Origin: Circinella minor
Lineage: Eukaryota > Mucoromycota > Mucoromycetes > Mucorales > Lichtheimiaceae
DNA: 18,052 nt
Direction of reading: 5' to 3'
Assembly: GCA_016758965.1 (NCBI GenBank)
Contig: JAEPRB010000421.1
Location: 1 to 18,052, forward strand
Every line of letters starts with the position of its first letter. Positions within the stretch are counted from its first letter, which is position 1. Shown here one piece after another: positions 1 through 10,600 of this stretch. The position numbers and the translations under genes were made by a program. The notes beneath the pieces were generated by a model, which saw only the letters and a list, made by a program, of their open reading frames with translations, was not told the DNA's origin and made no database searches.

Positions 1-1660
1 AAACACAATGTCTTGACCAATATAAAAACAAACTTATTGTGTTCATATTATTCAATTAGTTGCCATTACTACTTATTTTGCATCTTTGACTTGTTTTTTT
101 CTTGGAAAACGCATAACTGTATTGTGATAGACGCATTTACTATCTTAATCGTAATTACAATTAAATAAAAAAACTTTACCATCTTCTTTAACATCTTGTT
201 ACTCACTTGATATTATCCGCTATCTGATCCGATCCGATCTATGAAGAACACTAGTTAGAAAATAATAGACTAGAAAATGATAGAGGGAATAAGCTACTAA
301 AATATGGATGGACTATCGGAAAAGATGAAGGAATGTAAGAGGGAATGAATTAGTTTAAAAATCATGGAGGTTAAGAAAATGATTATTCGGATGGATAGGT
401 TCAGGGTCGATTATGTAAGCATTTTGGGTAAATATGAGGCATTAACAGCTTGGCCAGACGATCCGTTCCACAGCGTGTCAAAACTGACACGTGTGGTGCT
501 TGAATATGATAAAAAGGAAGTATAAAAATAAAGGTAAAATAAAAATAAAATAAAAATATAGGAAGGAGTAGAATAAAATAAAATAGAAAGGGCTCAAAGA
601 AGTTACGGGTTAAGTGTAGTGAAAGTAAAGAGGTAGAAATAGAAAAGAAGATAATAAAAAAAAATATCACAGTGGTTATCCCAAATCAACTGTCAAACAA
701 AAATCAATACGAAATAAAAATAAATAAAATCAAAAGTAAACTCAAAGTTACTATCCGGATCGAAAAGATAAAATTCATCCTCTTTTATTGTTTAAGGCTA
801 CGCCTTATATATCTTTCAAAAATTAAATAAAAAATAATAATTCTCTAATGACTATTCTACGGTAAACACGATACAATCGTAATAAAGAAAAATATGGGTA
901 CGGGATAAGAATAAGAGTAATAACAACAAGATAAATAAGATAAGGCACAAATGAGGATAATAGAAAGAAAATTACATGGAAAATATGAGAATGACAATAT
1001 GATAATAATGACATTATCTAGGTGGGTAAAGGTAGATAAACTTGAATAATGGATATAGAGGGTCTATAATAAGGATTAAGAGGTTAATGACAACAAGATA
1101 GAGAAGAACATAAGATAGAAAAATATTAATAATAATAATAAATGGAATGAAAAAGATAAATGAATTTGGATGTGGGAAGAATAAAGTGTGAAGGTATAAT
1201 CATGAATATATCGGATCATGACATTCTAATAAAAATAAAAAAATAGGTAAAAAGGCATAGAATAAGATAAGGTTAAAATGGAGTAATTGACAACAAGAAA
1301 ATATGACAATAGGGTAGATAGGATGATAACAGGAATAATAAATAAATAAATAAAATAATTATACGGAATAAACGTACTGAAATAAAGAAGTACAGAAATG
1401 GTAAAGATAAAAATAAGAATAATGCAAGAGTACACGGATAGTGAAAAAGGAATAATAAAGATAATGGATACAACGAAAAATGCCGATAAAATAATTGATA
1501 AAGTCAAAAGTGGAAAAAGGGGTAGAAAAAGAAATAAATGATAACAGATTAGGGCGATGGGTTTTGATAGACAGAAAAGGGAATGGTATGATTGACTACG
1601 GAAGAATAAATTTTCCATTCAAGCCAATAAAGAACAGAAAAAAGATTCTGGGTTTAGACC
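1..1660. other. Gene-poor, purine-skewed AT-rich stretch
   Basis: No convincing gene is seen. From about 230 to 1620 the + strand is built almost wholly from A and G with scattered T, and C is rare. The long open frames on the - strand here (for example 1618-1226) translate into strings of Phe, Leu, Ile, Ser and Tyr, which is what a pyrimidine-rich strand gives by composition. They lack introns, domains or a convincing start context, so I do not call them genes. A word like CAACAAGA recurs at 924, 1091 and 1291 within similar flanks (AATAAGA upstream), suggesting old, diverged repeats. The part near 400-500 has more balanced base use and holds a hairpin listed separately. Confidence 0.6.
468..496. 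repeat. Strong hairpin with a bulged G
   Basis: CCACA at 468-472 and CGTGTCA at 474-480 pair with TGACACG at 485-491 and TGTGG at 492-496. This gives 12 base pairs with one bulged G at 473 and an AAAC loop. It is GC-richer than its surroundings, and its 3' arm includes a CACGTG core. It could be a transposon-end remnant, a transcript hairpin or a protein-binding palindrome; nothing in the sequence decides between these. Confidence 0.55.
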
Positions 1661-1674
1661 TTTGTTGTTAAGTG

Positions 1675-1695
1675 GGTGAGGCCGGAAACCTCACC
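1675..1695. repeat. Hairpin just upstream of the tRNA gene
   Basis: GGTGAGG at 1675-1681 pairs perfectly with CCTCACC at 1689-1695 around a CCGGAAA loop. It ends 22 bases before the first base of the tRNA. RNA polymerase III promoters of tRNA genes are internal, so the hairpin is not needed for tRNA expression. It may be a remnant of an element inserted next to the tRNA gene. Confidence 0.45.
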
Positions 1696-1717
1696 ACACA
1701 ACGTATCAAAACATTAA

Positions 1718-1790
1718 GGGGATGTAGCTCAAATGGTAGAGCGCTCGCTTAGCATGCGAGAGGTACAGAGATCGATACTCTGCTTCTCCA
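1718..1790 (+). tRNA. tRNA-Ala (anticodon AGC)
   Basis: A full 73-base cloverleaf without intron. The D stem is GCTC/GAGC, the anticodon stem CTCGC/GCGAG has loop TTAGCAT with anticodon AGC at 1751-1753, and the T stem is CAGAG/CTCTG with loop ATCGATA. The 3' discriminator is A1790. The acceptor stem keeps the G3:U70 wobble (1720 with 1787), the alanine identity element recognised by alanyl-tRNA synthetase. Internal A box (TAGCTCAAATGG) and B box (GATCGATAC) fit RNA polymerase III promoters. One oddity is a T-T mismatch at acceptor pair 6-67 (1723/1784). CCA is not encoded, as expected for a eukaryote. The nearest run of five T is near 1868, rather far for a terminator. The identity is secure; whether this copy is fully functional is less so. 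Confidence 0.93.
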
Positions 1791-2794
1791 AAACGCGTTA
1801 TAATAACTATTATGTTGTAGTTATGAGTAGCAATAAGCTTATATTTGTCGTACTTATTGATCAGTTATTTTTAATACCGTTCATACTTCTTTTACTGCGG
1901 CTCTCACCACAGCTAAAAAATGCATGGAATTGCTTAATTCTCTATGAATATGAATTATGGGTTATGAAATATCATGCTTTCTCAGGTGAAATCAGCTACA
2001 GTACTGACAACTGCTGTGGTTTCCATAACTGCTGCAGTCTCAACTATTTAGTTGACTACACAACTGTGCAGTTGCACTGCCTTACCCCTTTAGGGTTATT
2101 TTTGTTGATTATTCTTCCAGAATATCCAAATAAAGTATCTGGCTCTTAAAAGTATTTGTCTATGGTTTATAATTTAGATAAAAACTGACAGATAAACTCC
2201 AAACCAAGTCCATATTCGCTTGCTTTCTATATAAACACATAATCGGTTATGATACTGGCAACGAATTATAAATAGTAATACCCACTTACATTGGCTTCAT
2301 AAAGACAAACGTCCACTGTTATACATATTTAAATACAGTGTACCATCAATCAAATATGTTTCACTGACATTGATCCTGGACATTTTGATGTTTCTCGATA
2401 TATTTCAATGGCTCTTAATAATAAAGAGGTCCATCTTCTTTATTAGTAATAATTGATGACTGTGTTGATATATCGTCTTATCAAGAACGGCAAAAGATAT
2501 AGGAGGAAAATTTTAATTTTATTGTCATTATTCATCATCATTAACAAATCAGAAGACTGCATCTGTTCCATACACACATATTGATATACCTGGCCATTGA
2601 TAACGATTTAATATAAATAGCGAGTTTATTTTATTTCAATTAATTGTTCTTTTGAGTCTCATTATTGACTTATCACTATCTCCTTTTCTCATTTAATTTG
2701 ACTTCTATTGCTATAACGCCATATCTCATTGTCCTCTCTATTACTACCAACAAGACGTCGATTTTAATTATTCTTATTACTATTTTTTATAAAC
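1791..2794. other. Intergenic DNA between the tRNA and KDZ genes
   Basis: About 1 kb of AT-rich sequence. An open frame on the + strand (1733-2149) starts inside the tRNA and has no recognisable domain, so it is treated as chance. The last 150 bases before the ATG at 2795 are rich in CT/TTATT, typical of a fungal promoter and leader, but no clear TATA box can be singled out. No terminal inverted repeat or target-site duplication of the downstream transposon was found here by eye. Confidence 0.4.
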
Positions 2795-5700
2795 ATGCCT
2801 CCTAAATACCATGGTTTCGGTGATAGACGAAAGGACACTTTCAAAAGTACATCTACAGCTGGGATACGGCGAAGCACTTATGTCCGGGCTGTCATTCCAA
2901 CTGTTGACCAAGATGGTAACCATGTCATCGAACCCCCCGTTATTCGCACTGAGCCATCAGAATGGGAAGACGTGGTTAAAGCAAACAAAACTAAAAAGCG
3001 GAATGAAGTTGAGGACCGGGCTAGAAATTGGGCTAGTATTCTACCTTTGCTACTTGAGGCTTTCAAGCAAGGGTGTGGTGTCAAAACTCCATCACCATCA
3101 GTATTGGCGCCAATTGAAGATCCTTTGCTTTGCTCGTGCCCTGAAAAGGAATTCAGATTCGTCAGGTGCATCTTCAAATGTGGTATGTTCAAGAGTTATA
3201 TAATATTTTATGATGGGCAAATTACTAAATATATTTCTTTTATATAAAACTAGGCATTCGACATTTCCGGATCAAGCATTGCAAGAAATGCAAGGATCAC
3301 AGTTTACCAGTTGTTTTGATGCGTAGACAACTGTTTCCTCTCACTCCAAAAAATCCGAATGTCGCCATCCACATAGAGCAAATTCGAAGCATGCATTTGA
3401 TGCATTGTATTTGCCATACATCAATTCATGCTATATCCGAATGGGCAAAAGCTGAGTATCATTACCAGGTAATTTATTATAAGCTTACAACAAAAAAATA
3501 GCATTTGATTTACCTTACTTATTTTATATTGAAATTATATAGCTTCCCATTCCTGCTTCATTCAAGCAATGACTCAGTAAAGCTCTTCTGATGTATGCAC
3601 GAATGATGCTCAATCTTGAGAAGGGACACAAGGAGATTTCCAACTTGGAAAGTGGATGTCCAGCATGTAAATATATGGTATGACAACTTCTTATTATCTA
3701 TTATTGATATGCGAACCACGTTTAATGGATCACTAAAGGAATTATAAAATATTAATATAATATATAATATAATAGGATGGGCCCAAGACGGTTGCTGCTG
3801 ATGGAAACTTCCAGCTCACTCGGTATTCCAGGGAAAATGAGCGGTCTAAAGATATTAATTATCAAGGACAGGAGGAAGTGGATCGCCATTAGGTAAAGCC
3901 CGAAAATGTTGTACTATATAATGAGACAGTATGTATTTTTTTAATATTATTGTGTTGATGATGATGTGGACTTACAAAGAATAATTTTTGTTTTTTTAAG
4001 GCAGATGAAGGCTGTAGCAACTTTCAGGCACTAAATAAGAAGGGTGGTTTCAAACGCTATTTAGACCAGACTGGTGTGTTTGCTTGTACCTGTGGTCATG
4101 GCTATTCCCTGGTTGCTATGGATATGACCACTCCTGGTGAAACGTAAGCTTTATTAGAAATCATAACTATTTATTAATAGAATTATATATTGACTGGTAT
4201 ATATTAGCTTTGGATATATCCTTAGCTGCCTGGAACAAGTGGTTCAAATGCCTCATTATGGAACAAATATCTGGATTTGCTATGATGTAGGCTGCAAGTT
4301 GAGGACAAGTCTCGAAAAAACTGAAAGTCTCGCATGTATAAAAAATGTTCCCATTACAGTTGGCATTTTCCATATCCTTAACCACAGCCCGGCCTGCCAG
4401 CTTTCATGTCATCCAAGGGTCAACGCTGGTTGGGGATTGCAAGATGGTGAGCATCTTGAAAGAATGTGATCAAACCTCTCTGGTTTCATCTCAATGACCA
4501 GAAGTATGTCTTCTCTGAATAGACGACTCACAATATCAACTGCTTTGGAGTTCTATGCCCAACAAAAGATTGATAATATTGGTATGTAAATATAAAAAGG
4601 GATAAAAGTGTTGGATTTTTTTATGTCGATATGTGGGTGTAAAGTTAAGAATAATGTTTACTCACAGACATCTTATTTTTTTAATAGGTATCAATCTAAA
4701 ACGCAAGTTTAGGCGTGCTTGTCTTCTTCGAAGAGATGCTTTGAAAGCTCTTAGGAAAGTGGGGATTGAGGAGGATGACAAAGAAAAATTACAAAATCTG
4801 CAAAATGTGTGGGATCAACAGATCAGAAACACTCTTGCTTCTATCACAAATGGGAGTGGCAGGTTTGCTGCTTCAAATAGAGCAATTGAAAATCTCCGGG
4901 TTGCAATCGCTATATTCGATTTAATTGACAACGCATTTCGTGTGCAAGGCAATGGTAATAAACTTTTATTGATATAAATTAAATTGAATTCGACAATAGA
5001 TAGACTTACTAATAGTATATTTTTTTAGGCCATAATTGGACCCAAAGTCTTGCAGCACAACGACAAGCAGCCCGAGATCAAGTAGCACGGAAATTAAAAA
5101 TATACAACGAAAAGATATGTGCTGGACCTGTTTTCGGTAAGCATATATACAGTATAGCGAATTTTTGAATATAATTATTTGTTTAGTAACATATATGCAT
5201 AGGTTTTGAAAAATATGACAATGTGAATACTGTTTTAAGTAAACAGAGTCATTTCCGTTTCCGAATGAATATTACCAACCTTCTGACAGGTGACCAACCC
5301 TATGACGCCTTTCATGGTCTACAAAGAGCCAATGAAGAGCTCATAATATTAAAGGTTAGAAAGACAAATTTTTTGACTTTTTTTTTTGCAATACTGACAT
5401 CTAAACATTATTTAAAATGACCGGTATATAGGATGAAGCTACTTCTGTTATCAAATACGCAGATACTTTAACTAAGCAGCTTCAAGATATACTCCAGACG
5501 CCAATTAGACCATATTCTTTGAAAGAATATTACAAGCGAAAAGGTGGATTACTGATGCTAGCAAGAAAGTTACATCACGTCAAAGCTTGGAAAAAAGAAC
5601 AAAGGAAGCTGTTAGTTAGAATAGCTGATGGAACTGCTACTTCTATCACCATAGGCGCAGCTGACTTCAAAGAGAATGGCGATGAAGAAGAGGATCTTTT

Positions 5701-5821
5701 GGTGGATACTGATGGAGTAACAGATAAGTTGAGTAGAGTGGAAGAAGAAGTAGCTGATGATCAAACATTTGAGGTCGATACTGAATTTGTTGATACGTTT
5801 CCTGGTGATGACAATCATTAA
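2795..5821 (+). pseudogene. KDZ-family (Kyakuja-Dileera-Zisupton) transposase, three nonsense codons
   Basis: Ten exons join in phase: 2795-3182, 3254-3468, 3543-3677, 3776-3928, 4001-4143, 4208-4581, 4688-4954, 5029-5136, 5203-5354 and 5432-5821. That is 775 codons including the TAA stop. The order of motifs is that of KDZ DNA transposases. First comes a cysteine cluster (C113, C115, C125, C129, C139, C142) with the following RRQLFPLTPKNPNVAIHIEQ segment. Then come D255 in AADGNF, C326/C328/H330 in GVFACTCGHG, D371 in CYDVGCKL, a conserved FH...H...C stretch, and E426 in DGEHLERM. These D/D/E residues would be the catalytic set for DNA cleavage and joining. A basic helical region and an acidic C-terminal tail follow. 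In-frame stops lie at codons 211 (TGA, 3570-3572), 285 (TAG, 3890-3892) and 432 (TGA, 4467-4469). The last replaces the Trp of the usual ER-x-WS motif. All splice sites remain canonical, so inactivation looks recent. Element ends were not found. Confidence 0.9.
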
Positions 5822-6659
5822 ATACATTAATATATTTTCTTTTGTATAAACAACTACTTTCCTTCTCTTTCTGATCCTTACACTTATTTTTTTTTTGCCT
5901 TTTTTTTTAATATCCTCTTTGCTTGTATTTATACTTTTGCTTCTCTCTTTTTCCTACTCTTTCAGATTCCTGCTATACTTTATCCCACCTAAATTAAACA
6001 TCTTTAACCCTACCATGTAATTAAATAAAAAAGAACTCTTTAGACCTCTCAGAGTATATTACTAATAACCAATAGGCTACTGGTATCATGTCTCCAGTTT
6101 AGAAAAAAAAAACTTGCATTATTTATTTGGGATCCATATCATATATTCAAATGCACACAATACTCTGTATCAATACACATTGGTATATTTTATAAAAAAT
6201 AAAAATAGATAAAGTGCGTTCCCATTAGATTCATTCATTTGTGATTATTCTTTTAACATTCCCATAAATAATCTATACCTATAATATTTACACAAAACTA
6301 CTAGCCTCAAGAATACTTCTTATTTATGTGCAATATAACGAAGCGAAGATAGTAATAAATAATAGTAATGATAAGAATACTTATAATACATTGATTAAAA
6401 CTAATGTCTCGTTGCAACCAGATTTAAACAAAAAACAATTGGAGGAATACGGAAAAAAGAAAAAGTATCTGAGCTGGGTTCTTGAACAAAAATGTTTTAA
6501 ACCTTCACAAGTGAAACTTTTTTTTACTTTGTCATCGACATTATGTTTACAAACATTAATATTTAAGTTTACTACCATCACAACAATTATCACATCATTT
6601 AGTACCTTACTACTACTAGCATCAGCTTCACTACTATACACTCCTTATATTCCTCTTTA
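5822..6659. other. Convergent intergenic spacer, 838 bp
   Basis: This is the 3' flank shared by the KDZ gene (+) and the zinc-finger gene (-). It is AT-rich with T-runs near 5888-5910 and several AATAAA-like words that could serve polyadenylation on either strand. Open frames on both strands between about 6328 and 6927 have no recognisable domain, and one overlaps the zinc-finger gene antisense. I see no further gene, RNA or clear inverted repeat. Confidence 0.45.
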
Positions 6660-7668
6660 TTATTGCAACGTTTCATCGGAAACCTGCTTGCAAATCCAAG
6701 GCTCCCATTCTTCTTTTTGTACCACATTCTTCTTTCTGGACAATACGCCGTTCAAAACGAGATCATCATCATCAGTTTCAAACCCACGCTCTTGGAAACC
6801 AGGCAGTCCACCATTCAACAAAAGAGGGCAGCCCACCCAGCGGAATGCACGGAATTTTGGCCCGTTGTCAGCAAGAAACCTAGGGCACTCTTTTTTTAAT
6901 GCTTCATGGACTACTCCATTGATATGAAGCATTGCCCTCACTTCTAAGCTGTTGAAAGCATCATATGCTTCTTCCATCATTGTATTATCAAAAAATTGAA
7001 AATACTCAGGATTAAAAAGGGTACGTCCTTCATCAGCACATAACAGATATGGAACAACCTTCCAGCATTCTCCACATTAAGGATGGAACGAACGTATTGT
7101 ATTTTTTCCATTGCTATGTCACAGTTTTCAAGCAATTTCAAATATCTTTCAAGCTTGTCATCTCCAACCAAAGCTGAAATTTTCATAAAATATTTGTTGG
7201 CTGATTTGTCTCTTGTCTCAGCTGTCTTTTTCATTCTATCAGCTGAAGCACGTTTTCTTGCACTCTGTCGCTGTTGCTCAAGTCGTCTTTTGCATGATAA
7301 TAATTTTGTAGGGCCTGGTTTTTCTCGTGCAACCTCTTGCTTATGAATATCCTTCATATGGCGCTTGAAAGTGTTGGTAGCAGCAAAGAAAGTTGAACAC
7401 CCAACACAATAATTATCCAGAGGAAATGCAGGAGAACGAAACTTGTCAGCATACCAAGTCAATGTTGGTGTACCTGGTGTCATAGATGCACGGCATGGAC
7501 GGCTGTACTCAAGTGTTTGGGGTGGTGGTGCTGGAACGCATGGACGAGGCAAGTCGACATCCTTGAAAGAGAGATCGATACTATAAAATAATTAGTATGG
7601 AATAATTAGTATGATTAGTTACTTTTATCTTATATCTTAGATCAAACATACACAGGAGCTTGGGACAT
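6660..7668 (-). pseudogene. Single C2H2 zinc-finger protein, one frame break; possible transposon cargo
   Basis: The start is ATG at 7668. A 17-nt first exon (7668-7652) is followed by a 71-nt intron (7651-7581) with donor GTATGT, two TACTAAT branch-site words and acceptor TTTTATAG. Exon 2 runs from 7580 in the matching phase. The N-terminus is proline-rich. One zinc finger follows, with C64, C67, H80 and H85 (C-x2-C-x12-H-x4-H). After it come a Lys/Arg-rich stretch and a helical region. At about 7058-7061 the frame changes by one base: the first frame would run on into an unrelated tail, while the other frame continues cleanly to TAA at 6660, giving about 312 residues in all. A one-base deletion in GGAAGG is the simplest reason; no intron of plausible length fits. 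The C-terminal part is acidic and Trp-containing. The family is not recognised. A DNA- or RNA-binding role is inferred from the finger only. It lies tail-to-tail with the KDZ gene and could be its companion. Confidence 0.65.
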
Positions 7669-10600
7669 CGTTTAAACTTTCAAAAAGAGAAATACGGGAA
7701 AGGTTTTACGCTTTTTGACAAAAAAAGTATTTTTATACATTTATTGAACAGGCTCCGAATGAATATCCATCTACAGTCGTGCAATAATGGTCCGACTTGG
7801 TCTGTCATAGTTGAAACTTTGGCAACCAGAGTATTTCATATCATAAAATCTATTATCTTTAACAAACATTCGTTAATAGTGTTCGGGTATTGAGTAAATA
7901 ATATATAGACGGACGTAATTTGACACCAAGTCTAAATAATACTCACATCTCTCTAATATTTATCAAATAGTAACAATTTACTTTCCTTATAAAAACGATA
8001 TTGTTATATTAAGATATGTACTGTAGATATGTTACAGTAAGAAGATTATTATTTTGGTTCTGTAAAGTATAGGTAATATTATGTACGTATTAATGTTTAG
8101 AACATTATAGCAGCAATCATAACTATAATTTTAATATAACAGATTCAACATAAACTCAATAACATTTAACTAGAATATGATGCACATACTACGTATAATA
8201 GTAAGAAAAATCACTTATACGTAGGAACCAATTATAGTGTAGGTACAATTTTAAAGGGTTATTCATAATAGAAAAACATTTGGAAGGATGTTTTAATTTT
8301 CTTGTTCTATGGTTTTTCATTTAGCAAAATATCCTGAAATAAAATAAAAGAATGTAATACGTATAATTACTGAATAGTATGACATTAATCATATACGTAC
8401 GTAAGTATTCATTATAATTTGATATATAACATCCTACCTCGTTCTCTAAATACAGTATAATATATCCCTATCGTAACTTATAGCTAATTGTTTTTTTAAG
8501 AAAATGAACTAATTTGCTATGATACACTATTATTAGTAAAGGGGTAGATAGACTTCTACCAATATAACTTAAAGTGCTCCATTTATCAGCATTCAGCTTT
8601 ATAGAAAACCAAGATCTATGGTTTTCATATAGATATATATGTTCCTCACGGTTGCAATAAGGATTTCTGTAGTTGACACAGTTGCAACATGGATAGCTAT
8701 AGTTGACACGGTTGCAACATGGATAATGGAGTCATCATGGCTGCGACGTACAGTTTTTAAGCTAACTGGTAATGCTTACAATTATATATCATCACTTCAT
8801 AATATTAGTTATCTCATTCCAGTACACACTATCATCAGACACCTTGTAGCATGCTAAGTAAACATTAAGAAATAATGGATATGTAGCAAAAGCAAATAAA
8901 AAAATGGCTCAATTATATATTGCACAATATTACTAGTAGTTGTCAGGTAGCTTAATTGATAATGTACGGAATTAGTAGTAGGAGTCACTCTACTTATAAA
9001 TATATTGTATATGAGCAGCAATAATTAAAAAAAAGCATAAAAAAAAGCAAATCAGATATAGCTCCTTGCTATAGACCAGTAGTAACTTGATATTTTTTAT
9101 TCCCTATCATATTTTATGGCTAACTGATCTATATATCAAAGACAGTCCTTTTATATTGATAACAAATAGATGAGACCAGAAGCGTACTCAAAACGATCAT
9201 CCCACGTCTTTACTCATTAATATTCTTTTATCCATCGCGATATTTACACTTTTGCTAAATATACCTGTTATTATAGATAGTTTGTACAATAACAGAAAAA
9301 TGTATAAATGCTTTTAACCTTTAGTATAGGTCAACTAGATAACCACTTCATGTTTAGAGACCTAGTTTAAGTGGTAATTGTATTGAGACATATACTATTT
9401 TGTGTGATCACCCTAACTTGAAATATAATTTTACATCCTATATTTTCTATATATCTTTTGCTTGTCGTAGGTTATCCGAAAAGTAGCTTTCAATAGTTGG
9501 TTCGAATATTTATAAGTAGTGTCTAAAGTATACTATTTATTATTGTACAATGTGCATTTTGTATAGTGAATAATGGTAGTTGTGTTCAGAATGGAAAAGA
9601 GAATAAATATGTCAACCTAAAACAGGACCCTAAAAATATTTGCTTAGTCTAAAGAACAAAAGTTGTGGCTCAGCAACTGCGATTTAAATTTAGAAACCCC
9701 ATTCTTCTGGAGTGCAAAAAAAGGAAACATTGTGTCGGAACGTTGGACAAAAATGGGGTTATGCCCTACTTGTAGTAATACAAAAAAAAAAAAAGAAATT
9801 AAATCAAACCATATTATAATAAAGCATTATCCATCGTTTTTATAGAAACATAAAATCACACACTATACTTTATATTCTAGTAGTCTTATATGTAATAAAA
9901 TATTATGGTAAAGATATTGTCAATTTTGTGGTGAACTTGTTTTTATTATTACTGTACGTATTGATTATTACAGAAGTTCTGACTAATAATTTTTATAATT
10001 ACTCTTTGACTTATAACTTTGACATATAAGGTCATTTACTTATACTTATACTTTTATTTTTAAATATTCGGTTTTATCTCTTATATTACAAGTGTATCTA
10101 CTTTGTATTTTTCAAGCATCTATGACACTTGTACCAACTATGATAGCTCAAAATTGAATGTTTTCTAGAGCAGAACTTTTTTATGAAGCCATCTTCATGT
10201 GCTTCTACTGTACAAACGGTACCAGTCTCAAAAGAACTTCAATTAACTATATGATAAGTTTATAATATATAGGTTATTCTATATGTCACGTTCTAGATAT
10301 ATTTTCTTTTTGCTGTCGATCTTAGCAGCTGCCTCTTACTGATAAGATTCTGTTACAAAGTCTCTTTGAAAAAGACTAATGTATTCTGACATTATGTTTG
10401 ATGTTTGATAAGCAATAGTTTGAGATTAGAGTGTATTTGTTATGTTACAGGAACGAATTGAAAAACAAGTGCACTTTTTCATATACAGCTATTTTAGTTA
10501 TTCATGCCATGACTCTGCTTGACATGTCGCTCTTTCAAAAGTGCACCTTATACATTTTTTTCGATCAACATACCACCTTCTTATACAACAAAATCATCTA

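Noticed and set aside
1226..1618. 130-codon - strand frame that looks like a multi-pass membrane protein
   Set aside because: Its hydrophobic residues follow directly from a pyrimidine-rich strand; a second frame in the same place gives the same kind of protein, and there are no motifs or polar loops.
6328..6927. 199-codon + strand frame
   Set aside because: It lies antisense to the zinc-finger gene over much of its length, has no recognisable domain, and its N-terminal half is low-complexity AT-rich translation.
7794..7932. Small MITE bounded by GACTTGGT/ACCAAGTC
   Set aside because: The arms are only 8 bp (about 12 with a gap), with no matching target duplication; chance is plausible in 4 kb of AT-rich DNA.
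2100..8700. Terminal inverted repeats and target duplications bounding the KDZ element
   Set aside because: I compared the flanks by eye and found no matching arms of useful length, so no mobile_element boundaries are reported.
9663..9845. 60-codon frame with a CPTC motif
   Set aside because: It starts from a non-ATG codon, is short, has a lysine run from a poly-A tract and no family resemblance.
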